Shown in pieces: positions 26,091-36,016 of a stretch of DNA of 64,000 bases; within the stretch, counting starts at the first letter, position 1; each line of letters opens with the position of its first letter. The DNA lies in contig NZ_KB903372.1 in the NCBI RefSeq assembly GCF_000379665.1, positions 62,822 to 126,821 on the forward strand. Direction: 5' to 3'. The notes below the pieces were generated by a model. It did no database searches and was not told where the DNA came from. It worked only from the letters and a program-made list of their open reading frames with translations. Origin of the DNA: Butyricimonas synergistica DSM 23225 (GTDB taxonomy: Bacteria; Bacteroidota; Bacteroidia; Bacteroidales; Marinifilaceae). The translations under genes were made by a program, and so were the position numbers.

Positions 26091-28793
26091 TCACTTCATC
26101 AAATCATATTTTTGATCGAAACCACGCTCATTCGCGTGAATCCCTTCCTTCATCCAACGAGGCATCGGGCTACCCTTCAGGTAATGATCAAAAAACTGTT
26201 TCATCCGGATCGTCCAATCCGCCTCTGCCGCTTTATTGTACAAGAAATGTCGTTCTCCCTTGTAATTCAATAACCAAGCAGGTTTCTGCAAACGTCGCAT
26301 GGCTAGAAATAAATTCAATCCCTCGGAATAGGGGACAGCCTCATCCTTGTCACAATGGAATATCAACAGAGGGGTCTGTATTTTATCGGCATTCAAGATG
26401 GGAGAATGGCGAAGATACATCTCTTTGTCTTCCCACAGGGATTTACCCAAGCGACTCTGCGTTTCCTCGTACATGAACATCCGGGGCATCCCGCTACCCG
26501 CGCGAATACCGGTATACGCGGAGACCATACTGGATACGGCAGCCCCCGGACTGGCACAAGCAAACATATTCGTCCGGGTCACCAGATAAGCAACTTGATA
26601 ACCTGACCAGCTATGCCCTTGTATGCCGATACGATCCTTGTCGGCAATACCGTTGTCAATAAGCCATTGTGTCCCGCTGACCACGGCATCATAACAACTT
26701 TCGCCGGGAGCACCTACTGTAAAATGAATATCCGGCATAAACACAACGTATCCGTTGCTGACGTAAGAAACGACATTCAGCATCCCGCTGCTCCAAGTGG
26801 GTACGACATATTCATGCAAACCCTCGGTATGAGTCTCGTAGAAGTTCACGATGACGGGGTAGCGTTTGCTCGTGTCATAATTCTCCGGCAAATAAAGCAA
26901 GCCGGCATTTTCTTTCCCTCCGTAATTCATCCACTTGATCAATTTCACGGTTCCCCAGGCATAATCTTTTTGTTGCGGGTTTACATCCGTTATCCGCACG
27001 GGACGGGTAAAGGCCAAATCACTCCACCATAAATCACGGGATTCCGTGTAACTCTGCCGGGAAAAAATACAATATTTCTCATCATCGGACCGTTGGTTGA
27101 TTGAAATGGAATAAGCCCCTTCAATCAATTTCTTTATTTTCCCGTTAGGTGAAAAACGATAAATTCCTTCATCCCGATTATCCAGGTTCACGGAAGTCAT
27201 CAAAAAGCCATTTTCCAAATCGATCATCTTATCGTCGTAATCATTTTTCAACCGACGGAATTGCCGACCCGTGGCTCGCCCATACCTATTCGTCAATGAA
27301 TAGACTTGTTCCCGACCGGTCAGGTCTACGACCCACATATCATAACGATCGTACAGGACAACTTGATTCCCGTCTTTCGTCCACCCGGCAATACCGTAAG
27401 CATCGGCAGGCTTGGGAAGGTCGTGCCATTCGTTATAGACGGGATAACCTATTCCCCCGGAGATATTCACCCGTTCACGGGTTGCCGGATCAATTTTATA
27501 CCAGGCCTTTCCCAACGCATCATACCACAAAGCATACTTACCGTTCGGACTCCATACCGGTTCCTCGTAAGCATTCCGCTCAAAGAGCACCGTTTCACCC
27601 GTGTTCAGATCGACCAAGTAAATATCCGCGTTAATATCGTTCTTCCAGTCGGCAAAACGCTTATAGGGAGTTTTATCCAAGGTAAAAGCATAATCGTATT
27701 GGTTACTCTCCGGTAAAATCAACTTTTCCATTTTTTGATTGGTTACCCGGCAACACGTCCTCGTGTCGAGATTATAAGCAAATTTCACGTTGCTTGCCCT
27801 GTAATTACCACTTCGCTGTTGAAGAGATGAAACCTCATCATCCCAAGTCCATAATTCCAACTCGAAGCGGGCGTCTTTCTTCCCTTGCTTTTTTGCCGGT
27901 TCCCGGTACACGGTATCCACATCCAAAATAATCCGGTTCCCGTTATCAGACAACCGATAAGCCCTTCCCCGCCATATATAGTTTTCAGGGAATTGCACCT
28001 GTTCCCAATCCACTAAAAGCCGACACTCTCCTTCCGGCAAAGAAAAAGAATAAAGCAGATTGGGATTTTTGCTTCTCGAAGAATCAGAGGCGACGGCAAA
28101 GGTTCCCTGCATCTGGTGAGGCAATAACGAATAATCTTTCAACACCTTCCCCCTATCCGAAAAAATAACGACAGGTTTCCCTCGCAACGGACGGTAGCAC
28201 AAAGACTTGTAATCCCCATGATTCTTGATATAAACCATGGATTTATGCCCTTTCAGCAAAATACAATTTTCGACACTATCCATCACGATGGAATCGTTCG
28301 TCCCGATGTTCCGAAGTACCCACCTTTTCATATCCGGTTGTTCCTTGTCTATCGGATAAGAATAAGTAATTAATTCTGATGTACTGTATTCACTGAAATC
28401 ATATTCTCTATCCCAATAAATCTTTTTCATATCCCGCAAACGCAACAAAAAAGTCGAATCGCAGGCACAGGAGTCCGATTCGGAAGCAGCCACCGTGTAA
28501 CGCAACCATTTCCCGTTCGCAAAGAAGGTAGGTCGAACAACGTGTTTAAGCTCTATTTTTACTTTTTTCTCCGGGTGATATAAATAGGTCACCGGGGGCA
28601 ACGTGTCATGGTCGGAATCGATATAAACCAATCGGTATGTCACCCATTTCCCGTCATCCGAGAGATTGGGAACATCCACTCTTCGCCATAATTTATATGC
28701 CGCCGTGTCCAAAGCCCTTTTCTGGGCAAATCCGATTTCCCCGCCCAAAAGGATCGACAGGAAAATTATTCCGCATTTAATCAATTTCATCAT
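26091..28793 (-). CDS. S9-family serine peptidase (prolyl-oligopeptidase type), long form
   Basis: 900 residues; a second Met at 28790 is equally possible. The signal peptide ends 'GGEIGFA-QKRALDTAAYKLWRRV', then a beta-propeller of about 600 residues and a C-terminal alpha/beta-hydrolase domain. The triad is visible: nucleophile in GHSWSG (Ser about 728, codon at 26610-26612), Asp in 'HCDKDEAVPYSEG', His in 'GERHFLYN'. Family knowledge: cleaves short peptides, propeller-gated. It lies 30 bp after the DPP-like gene at 28824, so is co-transcribed. Very similar to 43134-45839, including the C-terminus 'PMPRWMKEGIxxxERGxDQKYD'. Both close their peptidase cassettes. It lacks a lipobox, so probably periplasmic or secreted. 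Confidence 0.92.
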   Translation of the reverse strand: MMKLIKCGIIFLSILLGGEIGFAQKRALDTAAYKLWRRVDVPNLSDDGKWVTYRLVYIDSDHDTLPPVTYLYHPEKKVKIELKHVVRPTFFANGKWLRYTVAASESDSCACDSTFLLRLRDMKKIYWDREYDFSEYSTSELITYSYPIDKEQPDMKRWVLRNIGTNDSIVMDSVENCILLKGHKSMVYIKNHGDYKSLCYRPLRGKPVVIFSDRGKVLKDYSLLPHQMQGTFAVASDSSRSKNPNLLYSFSLPEGECRLLVDWEQVQFPENYIWRGRAYRLSDNGNRIILDVDTVYREPAKKQGKKDARFELELWTWDDEVSSLQQRSGNYRASNVKFAYNLDTRTCCRVTNQKMEKLILPESNQYDYAFTLDKTPYKRFADWKNDINADIYLVDLNTGETVLFERNAYEEPVWSPNGKYALWYDALGKAWYKIDPATRERVNISGGIGYPVYNEWHDLPKPADAYGIAGWTKDGNQVVLYDRYDMWVVDLTGREQVYSLTNRYGRATGRQFRRLKNDYDDKMIDLENGFLMTSVNLDNRDEGIYRFSPNGKIKKLIEGAYSISINQRSDDEKYCIFSRQSYTESRDLWWSDLAFTRPVRITDVNPQQKDYAWGTVKLIKWMNYGGKENAGLLYLPENYDTSKRYPVIVNFYETHTEGLHEYVVPTWSSGMLNVVSYVSNGYVVFMPDIHFTVGAPGESCYDAVVSGTQWLIDNGIADKDRIGIQGHSWSGYQVAYLVTRTNMFACASPGAAVSSMVSAYTGIRAGSGMPRMFMYEETQSRLGKSLWEDKEMYLRHSPILNADKIQTPLLIFHCDKDEAVPYSEGLNLFLAMRRLQKPAWLLNYKGERHFLYNKAAEADWTIRMKQFFDHYLKGSPMPRWMKEGIHANERGFDQKYDLMK

Positions 28794-28823
28794 GATAATT
28801 TTAATATTCCATACTTCAGGGAT

Positions 28824-31148
28824 TTATCTCTTCATAAAGTAATCCAGGTCTGTCTGATAGTCCGCAGAAGAATCCCCTAAAAGCAAACGGGCAAAATGAT
28901 GCCACAGCTTTCGTTCATAAAACACCTCGGCATCTCCACTAAACCCATGATCCTGCCCAGGAAGCACCAGCATATCAAAATGTTTACCCGCTTCAATCAA
29001 AGCATCTACCATTTTCATGGTGTGAGCAGGATGAACGGTCTGGTCCATATCGCCCGTCACGAGCAACAATCCGCCTTTATAATTTTTTGCCAAATCCATA
29101 TTCGTTTTACTGGATGTATGGAACGTGACCTCCTCATGTTCCTTGCCTAAAGAGTCTTTTACTATTTTCTTCCGTTCCTGTACTCCAAAATGAATCTCTA
29201 CCCACCCTTTGTTATACATATTGTTATCATGATTCCCGGCTGAAGCTACTGCCGCCGAATAAAACTCCGGATAAGTACAAATCGCCGCTGCAGCCATAAA
29301 TCCTCCCCCGGAATGGCCGTAAATACCCACCTTTTTCTTATTGATAAAAGCATAACGATCCGCTAACTGTTCTATTACATATTTATCGTCAGCCAAAGGA
29401 TAATCTCGTTGATTTCCATACCCGAAAGCGTGATAGTATTTCCCCCGCATTGGAGAACATCCCCGGTGTCCCACGGTAATAACGATAAATCCTAACTGAG
29501 CCAAACGGGTATTCAAAGCATCATTGATCGTGAAACGAGTGGGGACATATTCAAAGAATGGACCGGGGTACACGCAAGAAATAATCGGGTAAGATTTCGT
29601 GGAATCAAAATCGACAGGTTTCCACATCACCCCGTACAGATCGGTAACCCCGTCAGCTGCTTTCACCGAAAAACGCTCCGGAGCTTTCCATCCCATCTCG
29701 TATAAACGATGCAAATCAGGTTCTTCCAGATTCATTATCACTTTCCCTTTCCGGTCGCGAACCACATTCCGGGGTTTCATATCCACACGAGAGTATCCAT
29801 CCACATAATATTCACTCGAAGGAGAGATTGCCACATTATGCGTCGCATCTTCCGGTGTCAGGCAAACCAGTTTATTCTCTTTGTCCAAATCTGCCCGGAA
29901 CAAGATATAATAATAAGGATCAATCCCTTGCTGCCGTCCATACCCATAAAAATAGATCTGCCGGCGAAGGGTATCCACTTTCATCAAGGGGCTGGCGACC
30001 CAATCTCCCGAGGTAACCTGATTTTTCAAATTCCCGTCTTTGTCATACAAATAATAATGCCCCCAACCGCTACGTTCCGAACGGAACAAGATCTCTTCGC
30101 CATCATTGAGAAAAGCAATACTTCTCATCTGATAATCCAAATAAGGTTTATTCTCCTCGTGAATAAGCGATTTCACCTCTCCGGTTTCAACGTCAACCAT
30201 ACAGATATCCGCTTCATCCCACGTGCGTTTGTATCTTTGAAGATAAAGGCGTTTGCCATCATTGCTGCTATAAACAATATCCACGTATTGATCCGCCCAA
30301 CGGGTGATATCAACCTCTCGAACCTCCCGTGATTCCGCATCCCCGATAAGCAAAGTATATTGTATCACGTTTTTATCTCCCGCCATTTCGTACTTGTATG
30401 TTACTAATTTCGGACGAGGTTGAGCAAGTACATCTACCAGCCACATATCATTCACTTTTCGGGAATCCTCTCGCAACGCATAGAATTTATTTCCTCTTTT
30501 AAACCATTTGGCACTACATAAAAAACGTCCATCCAGTTCCCCTTCATCCTCACGGTTAAAAGAGTAATTCTTCTCACCATCAAAAGTCAGTTGTATTTCT
30601 GTCGTGTCCTTTCCTTTTATCGGATTACCAACAAGATACAGGTTATGACGCTTGGCAAATAGCATATAACTGCTATCCGGAGAATAGTACATCCAATAAG
30701 GAGTCGAATCAATCGTTTTTTCACTCTCCCAACGTTTCAATTCTTTTGTACGAATATTATAAGTATAATCCTGACGATCAAAATAGAAGCGGAATGTTTC
30801 CTTATCTAAAAATTTCACCTCAATATCCAAATTTTTGTGATTATACGGCTTTCTCGTTATCTCACTGATTTTAGATACTAATTCAACATTATCGAACAAC
30901 AATTTTTTGATCTTCCGCTTGGGATTCACCCAGTAATAATTTTTCCCCTCCTCTGTCCGGAAAGAATAATAAAAACAATCGGTTCCCTTAATAAAATTCG
31001 GTCTTACCAATAATGTATTCTTCGTTATCGGAGCTTGCGTGATCTCCCGCATACGTTCCGCTAACTCGTAATTTGCCTTTTGTTGCGCGAATCCCGTAAC
31101 ACAAAAAACAATTAAAAATATAACTATCAACATTTTATTTATTTTCAT
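28824..31148 (-). CDS. DPP-IV-like S9 peptidase (DPPIV_N propeller plus Peptidase_S9)
   Basis: 774 residues; signal peptide ending 'VTGFAQ', mature start 'QKANYELAERMREITQAPITKNTLLV'. The N-terminal two thirds are a DPP-IV-type eight-bladed propeller; the C-terminal part is the hydrolase domain. Catalytic Ser in GHSGGG (about residue 613, codon at 29310-29312), Asp in 'VTGDMDQTVHPAHT', His in 'LPGQDHGFSG'. All three residues are present, so it should be active, probably removing dipeptides in the periplasm. I do not see the 'WVYEEE' double-Glu loop typical of true DPP-IV, so the exact specificity is open. Closest in this window to 51299-53623 (shared 'ITQxPxTKN' and 'ISEITRKxYNHK'). 5 bp separate it from the upstream paralogue. 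Confidence 0.92.
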   Translation of the reverse strand: MKINKMLIVIFLIVFCVTGFAQQKANYELAERMREITQAPITKNTLLVRPNFIKGTDCFYYSFRTEEGKNYYWVNPKRKIKKLLFDNVELVSKISEITRKPYNHKNLDIEVKFLDKETFRFYFDRQDYTYNIRTKELKRWESEKTIDSTPYWMYYSPDSSYMLFAKRHNLYLVGNPIKGKDTTEIQLTFDGEKNYSFNREDEGELDGRFLCSAKWFKRGNKFYALREDSRKVNDMWLVDVLAQPRPKLVTYKYEMAGDKNVIQYTLLIGDAESREVREVDITRWADQYVDIVYSSNDGKRLYLQRYKRTWDEADICMVDVETGEVKSLIHEENKPYLDYQMRSIAFLNDGEEILFRSERSGWGHYYLYDKDGNLKNQVTSGDWVASPLMKVDTLRRQIYFYGYGRQQGIDPYYYILFRADLDKENKLVCLTPEDATHNVAISPSSEYYVDGYSRVDMKPRNVVRDRKGKVIMNLEEPDLHRLYEMGWKAPERFSVKAADGVTDLYGVMWKPVDFDSTKSYPIISCVYPGPFFEYVPTRFTINDALNTRLAQLGFIVITVGHRGCSPMRGKYYHAFGYGNQRDYPLADDKYVIEQLADRYAFINKKKVGIYGHSGGGFMAAAAICTYPEFYSAAVASAGNHDNNMYNKGWVEIHFGVQERKKIVKDSLGKEHEEVTFHTSSKTNMDLAKNYKGGLLLVTGDMDQTVHPAHTMKMVDALIEAGKHFDMLVLPGQDHGFSGDAEVFYERKLWHHFARLLLGDSSADYQTDLDYFMKR

Positions 31149-31153
31149 ACCTT

Positions 31154-33472
31154 CTATTTTTCAATTGTACTTTCATAATCGGCAGACGAATCCCCCAGTA
31201 AATATTTCGCAAAATGAGCCCACAACTTTCGTTCAAAGAAAGCATCGGCATCTCCCCTGAAACCATGCCCGCTTCCGGGTAACACGATCATATCGAAGTT
31301 TTTCTTTGCCTTAATTAAGGCATCGACCATTCGCAAGGTATTCGCGGGATGCACGTTTTTATCCATATCGCCCGTGACCAACAACAAATGCCCTTTTAAA
31401 CGCTTCGCCAATTCCATGTTCGTCGGCACTTTACAAGAATAAGTGTATACCGTACTATCCTGCCCGTCTTTACCTTTCACGGTATTGACAGACTCACGCA
31501 CACCATGATAGATTTCAGACCATCCCCGATTAAATATATTATTATCATGATTCCCTGCAGAAGACACCGCGGCAGTATAGAAATCAGGATAAGTACAAAT
31601 AGCAGCAGTAGACATGAATCCTCCCCCGGAATGACCGAATATCCCGACCTTGGTAATATCAATGTAAGAATAACGATCAGCCAATTGTTCTATGACATAC
31701 TTATCGTCTGCCAAGGGATAATCCCGCAAATTACCATACCCATACCGATGATAAAATTTTCCCCGTAACGGACTTCCTCCCCTATGCCCCACGGACATCA
31801 CGATAAAACCGAGTTGTGCCAACCTCATGTTATAACTATCATCCAAGCTAAACGAAGTATTCACGTATTCAAAAAACGGACCGGGATACACGGAGGAAAT
31901 TATCGGATACTTCTTATTCGGATCAAAATCCGCAGGCTTCCACATAATGCCATATAAATCTGTTATTCCGTCAGCCGCTTTCACGGTGAAACGTTCCGGG
32001 GCACGCCATCCCATCTCTCGCAAACGCCGGGTATCCGGTTTTGCCAGTTCCATAATTACTTTTCCCTGATTATTTTTCAATACAATTTTAGGCTCCATAT
32101 CTACCCGGGAGTATGTATCCACAAAATAACGCCGGGAAGACAGGAATGAAGTATTATGCTGGGCATTCTCCGGAGTCAACAACGTAACACCCTCCCGATC
32201 TATGTGTGCTTTATAAAGGATATAATAATAAGGATCTACCCCTTTTTCCCGTCCATATCCATATAAATAGAGCGTGCGCCCCACGGTATCGATAGCGGCT
32301 ATTGGTCCGGCTACCCACGCTCCGGAAGTAATCAGATTTTTCAATCGTCCTTCCCCGTCATAGTGATAATAATGCCCCCACCCCGTTCGTTCGGAGCGAA
32401 ACAGAATATCTTTTCCATCATTCAATATCACGGTATTCTGCATATGATAATCCCGATAGGGCTTATCTACTTCATGTATCAATTCCTTCACCTCTAGGGT
32501 TTCCGTGTTCACCACGCAAATATCTACCTCATCCCACGTGCGTTTAAAACGCTGGAAGAAAAGTTTATCCCCTTTCTCCCCAGGTTGGAGCACTTGAATA
32601 TACTGATCCGTCCATTTATCGGCAGGCACCCGGTTAGCAGTCTTTTCCCCGGCATCGATAATCCATAGCTCGTACTGGCATAAATCCTTTTCGCCGGGCA
32701 TCTCGTAACGATATTTTTCCAAAGTGGGACGCTTCGTCAACGAGTTTATCACGAACATATCCTGCAACTTCCGGCTATCTTCCCGCACCACGTAAATATG
32801 TTTGGAATCTTTAAACCATCGGGCATTGGTTTCCGCCTCACCCTCTTTATCCTCCTCGGGATCCCGCGCGAAAGAATAATATTTTTCTCCATCAGTCGTT
32901 AACTGAATCTCCGTGGTATCCATGCCCTTATATTTGTTCCCTTTCACGTACAGATTATGGTTTTTAGCATATAATATATATTTCCGGTCCGGCGAGAAAG
33001 TCATCCAAGAGTATATGACTTCGTTGTCTTCCTCTGAATTTTTCTTTTCTTCTAACGCCCGAACTTTTTTCGTCTTAAAATCAAATTCATAATGACCATC
33101 CATCGAGAAGGTCATTTTGGACAAATCTTTGGAAAACTCCATACCAGAGATTCTCAAATCTTTCTCGTTATAAGCTTTACGAGTAATCCGGCTCACTCCT
33201 TGAGCTATATCCGTGGGATTAAAAAGCAACCGTTTCTCTCCTTTTGCCGGATCGACGAAATAGAAATTCCTTCCGTCTTCCGTGCTGAATTCAAACCAAA
33301 ACTTGTCCGTATCATTGATTTGCCGGGGGAATATACCCATGCTGTATTTTCCGACCAAGCTACCAAATGAAACATTCCGTAATTTTTCTGCCAACTTATA
33401 ATTTGCCTTCTGTTGGGCATTTCCGCTCACGAACAACAATAGCAATGACAACAATACAAATACCCTTTTCAT
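31154..33472 (-). CDS. DPP-IV-like S9 peptidase
   Basis: 772 residues from the ATG at 33472, which places the signal peptide 'MKRVFVLLSLLLLFVSGNAQ' at the N-terminus; a longer frame to 33511 adds only 13 unlikely residues. The mature protein begins 'QKANYKLAEKLRNVSFGSLVGKYSM'. A propeller of about 480 residues comes before the hydrolase domain. Ser in GHSGGG (about residue 615, codon 31628-31630), Asp in 'VTGDMDKNVHPANT' and His in 'LPGSGHGFRG' are intact. It is the positional and sequence counterpart of 55976-58312 in the other block (both have 'TDIAQGVSxITRKAYNEKDL'). First peptidase of block B, separated from the PKD-like gene by a 113-bp gap holding a hairpin. Predicted periplasmic exopeptidase. 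Confidence 0.92.
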   Translation of the reverse strand: MKRVFVLLSLLLLFVSGNAQQKANYKLAEKLRNVSFGSLVGKYSMGIFPRQINDTDKFWFEFSTEDGRNFYFVDPAKGEKRLLFNPTDIAQGVSRITRKAYNEKDLRISGMEFSKDLSKMTFSMDGHYEFDFKTKKVRALEEKKNSEEDNEVIYSWMTFSPDRKYILYAKNHNLYVKGNKYKGMDTTEIQLTTDGEKYYSFARDPEEDKEGEAETNARWFKDSKHIYVVREDSRKLQDMFVINSLTKRPTLEKYRYEMPGEKDLCQYELWIIDAGEKTANRVPADKWTDQYIQVLQPGEKGDKLFFQRFKRTWDEVDICVVNTETLEVKELIHEVDKPYRDYHMQNTVILNDGKDILFRSERTGWGHYYHYDGEGRLKNLITSGAWVAGPIAAIDTVGRTLYLYGYGREKGVDPYYYILYKAHIDREGVTLLTPENAQHNTSFLSSRRYFVDTYSRVDMEPKIVLKNNQGKVIMELAKPDTRRLREMGWRAPERFTVKAADGITDLYGIMWKPADFDPNKKYPIISSVYPGPFFEYVNTSFSLDDSYNMRLAQLGFIVMSVGHRGGSPLRGKFYHRYGYGNLRDYPLADDKYVIEQLADRYSYIDITKVGIFGHSGGGFMSTAAICTYPDFYTAAVSSAGNHDNNIFNRGWSEIYHGVRESVNTVKGKDGQDSTVYTYSCKVPTNMELAKRLKGHLLLVTGDMDKNVHPANTLRMVDALIKAKKNFDMIVLPGSGHGFRGDADAFFERKLWAHFAKYLLGDSSADYESTIEK

Positions 33473-33538
33473 ATCATCGATTGATTTACATACAATTAAC
33501 AAACAACCCACTCTTTTTTTTACACACGAAAGAAGATA

Positions 33539-33561
33539 CGAAGGGAGCTATGCTCCCTCCG
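33539..33561 (-). terminator. Intra-operon hairpin between the lipoprotein and peptidase modules (block B)
   Basis: Minus-strand RNA CGGAGGGAGC-ATA-GCTCCCTTCG makes a 10-bp stem with one G-U, followed by a mildly U-rich stretch (TATCTTCTTT). It may act as a partial terminator or a 3' stabiliser, lowering peptidase expression relative to SusCD. A similar hairpin sits at the same place in block A (58346-58368). An ORF-free gap of 113 bp surrounds it. Confidence 0.6.
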
Positions 33562-33585
33562 AAATCAATATACTGAAACAACATA

Positions 33586-35238
33586 TTAATACAAACCGCC
33601 AGACCCCGGTCGACTTCCGTTACCAAATTTATACTCGATATCCACAATCTCCCCGAAGCCGTCTTTATGATATAATTCCACGAACTCAGCAGTCTGCTCC
33701 GCATTATCATATTTCACTTCAAAAACATAGACTTCCCCGGACTTTAAGGCAACAGCCAGATGAGCGTTGAGCGTCTTGTAATACGTGTCATAATCCTTCA
33801 CGGCAAGCCCGACAATTTCAGAATTAAACACCGGAAGAGAAGCGAAATTAAAAATAAATTTATCCCAATAATTATAAATATTCAATTTGTTGCCGGAAGC
33901 GACCACCAATAATTCCTGCCAAGGCAACAATGCCGCACACCGATAATCATTCATGATGGAAGCGGGCAATTCCCCATATTCACTCGACTCGACAATCATC
34001 TTATGTCCCGGCTTATATGAATAATTCGCTCTGTTGAGTTCATAACGATGCCAATAATAATTCCCGTTCTGACGAAGGATTGAAAAGTAGGCAGGAGGAG
34101 CATAATGTCCACCCGCACTATTCGCCCAAGCATGAAACACGAACTCTCCTTCTACATTTTTAAACAAAAAAGGATGCTCATCTTGGGAAAGATTTACCAA
34201 TTCCAAATAAGAACCAATGTAATTTGCAGGCAATATAGTATAACTATTATCATCTCTAGCACATTCCCCATCATCCATGATTCCGAAATAAGTATTATTC
34301 TCATCAATCCCGACAATCAGGAAGTTTCCATAGTTATCTCCCTTGAAATACGGCAACAATGCTTTTACTTTCTTACCATTCAAACTAGGATCTTTCAAAT
34401 AAAATCCGGAATGCAAATCAATAGCAACCGAAAGATTAGCCTGATAAATATAGTTATCGGCACTTAACAGCCACTTCCCGCCATAACTCAACACAGCATC
34501 CACCGGATCAAAATTATCCGGGACTCCATCAAAAAATTCATTCTTCGCGTACCCGACTGGAATCAAATCATTCCCATCCAATTCGACAGCCCCACTTTCC
34601 TGCAAAACCATCACTTCATCTTCCACAGCAATTCCAGAAGCCGTCGGATAAATAAAATTTTCGACCAATTTACGAGGTCCTTGCCCCAAAGCGGGCACAA
34701 CATTCATAGCTTCCCCTACATAAACGACGGTATCCTTTGATTGTTCTTTGCCATCAACAACCATTGTCTTTGACTGCTTTTTGGATAAAATCAACGACAA
34801 TTGGGATTCGTTACCCGCGGATCTGGATAGAATCATCCAGCCATTTTTCCATGGGGCAACAACTGTCACTTCAATTTCCTTGGAAAACGTGACACCACTT
34901 TTATTGTCCGTTGCACAGAATAACAAGACAAAATCACCCAATTGTTCTGCCCGATACGTGTAATTCAATTGATCGCTCAACAACGTCATTTTCTCTTCTT
35001 CTCCCAAATACCACGCATAAGAAGCATCCGGATTCAACGTATCGATAGAAAAACGCACCTTTGGTTCAAACCTGATTTCCTCATCGGGATACAATGTATA
35101 ACTATTCTTTACATTGTTCACTCCGTTCTTATCCCAATTTGCAAAATCATTCAAATCCTTGTAATCGTAGTTGCTTTTATCATCCAAGCACCCCACAGTA
35201 AACAATAGAATGAATATATATATTAAAATTTTTTTCAT
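33586..35238 (-). CDS. PKD-like family surface lipoprotein
   Basis: 550 residues; lipobox 'LFTVGC-LDDKSNYDYKDLNDFANWD', the family's typical start. PKD/Ig-like strands occur in residues about 40-130 ('LYPDEEIRFEPKVRFSIDTLNPDASYAWYLGEEE'), then a larger beta domain with 'GWMILSRSAGNESQLSLILSK', 'EVMVLQESGAVELDGNDLIPVGY' and 'HPFLFKNVEGEFVFHAW'. It is very close in layout to 58394-60046, which has the same length, and less close to 23880-25523. It follows DUF4843 by 13 bp and precedes the S9 peptidases. Probably an accessory subunit exposed on the cell surface that helps SusCD capture its ligand (inference); no enzymatic motif seen. Confidence 0.88.
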   Translation of the reverse strand: MKKILIYIFILLFTVGCLDDKSNYDYKDLNDFANWDKNGVNNVKNSYTLYPDEEIRFEPKVRFSIDTLNPDASYAWYLGEEEKMTLLSDQLNYTYRAEQLGDFVLLFCATDNKSGVTFSKEIEVTVVAPWKNGWMILSRSAGNESQLSLILSKKQSKTMVVDGKEQSKDTVVYVGEAMNVVPALGQGPRKLVENFIYPTASGIAVEDEVMVLQESGAVELDGNDLIPVGYAKNEFFDGVPDNFDPVDAVLSYGGKWLLSADNYIYQANLSVAIDLHSGFYLKDPSLNGKKVKALLPYFKGDNYGNFLIVGIDENNTYFGIMDDGECARDDNSYTILPANYIGSYLELVNLSQDEHPFLFKNVEGEFVFHAWANSAGGHYAPPAYFSILRQNGNYYWHRYELNRANYSYKPGHKMIVESSEYGELPASIMNDYRCAALLPWQELLVVASGNKLNIYNYWDKFIFNFASLPVFNSEIVGLAVKDYDTYYKTLNAHLAVALKSGEVYVFEVKYDNAEQTAEFVELYHKDGFGEIVDIEYKFGNGSRPGSGGLY

Positions 35239-35251
35239 AATAACTCATTTT

Positions 35252-36010
35252 TTATCCTACAGCAGGAATAATTATTTCATTACCAAATTCATCTTTTAAT
35301 GGAGCCTCCCCCGATGCTATATTTTCCGGATCGCTATTGAATGCTTCAATCCGATACTTCAAGCGTAAAGAATACTTCTTCAAAATCATCTTATCTTGTC
35401 CGTCAAACTCCACCCCATCTTTCGCCAATTCTTCCAGAAACATCGTGTATTTCGTTTCCGAATAGGCTCCTAAATAGAGATATTCAGCAATATTATAATA
35501 GGGGACGCCACCATAACCACCATCCCACACAGTCCACCATTGGGGACGCTCCAGTTTATCGGAAACCAAGATAATCGCTCGGCTATATTTATCATCACCC
35601 TCTTTTATCCATTCCGTTTCATCAACTTTCAGCATCAAACGGCAAGTCTTCTCTTTCAACAGATCACCGTTCAACAAAACGACCTCTATCGTGTCCTGTG
35701 CTTGCCCTGCCGGGAAAAAACACTTCTCCGGCAACACGTACAACTCGGAAGGCAAGGTTGTAAATTCTTCGTCTGCCGACACCGTATACTCCCGCTCCTT
35801 TGTTAGCCAAACACCGTTAGACCTCATCGGAATCTTCATATGAATTTTCCCGCTGGGAAAAGTTTTAAACGAATAAGTTGTACTATCGACAGTCGCATCT
35901 GCCGCAAAATACACGTAAAGCGTATCCTCGGAGTACTCCATTATATTTTTCTCGCTACAAGCCGAGAGGACACACATCCATACGAATACCAACAATATAT
36001 ATTTTCTCAT
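35252..36010 (-). CDS. DUF4843-family lipoprotein
   Basis: 252 residues with lipobox 'VLSAC-SEKNIMEYSEDTLYVYF'. The sequence runs 'VYFAADATVDSTTYSFKTFPSG.IHMKIPMRSNGVWLTKEREYTVSADEE', 'LPEKCFFPAGQAQDTIEVVLLNGDLLKEKTCRLMLKV' and 'RPQWWTVWDG', all expected of DUF4843. The C-terminal 'YLYLGAYSETKYTMFLEEL' resembles the 'LGAYSPNKFRHFI' element of the block C member. Third gene of the import module (SusC-SusD-DUF4843-PKD); 6 bp from SusD. Co-located with SusC/D wherever it occurs in this window; role unproven. Confidence 0.88.
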   Translation of the reverse strand: MRKYILLVFVWMCVLSACSEKNIMEYSEDTLYVYFAADATVDSTTYSFKTFPSGKIHMKIPMRSNGVWLTKEREYTVSADEEFTTLPSELYVLPEKCFFPAGQAQDTIEVVLLNGDLLKEKTCRLMLKVDETEWIKEGDDKYSRAIILVSDKLERPQWWTVWDGGYGGVPYYNIAEYLYLGAYSETKYTMFLEELAKDGVEFDGQDKMILKKYSLRLKYRIEAFNSDPENIASGEAPLKDEFGNEIIIPAVG

Positions 36011-36016
36011 AATCCA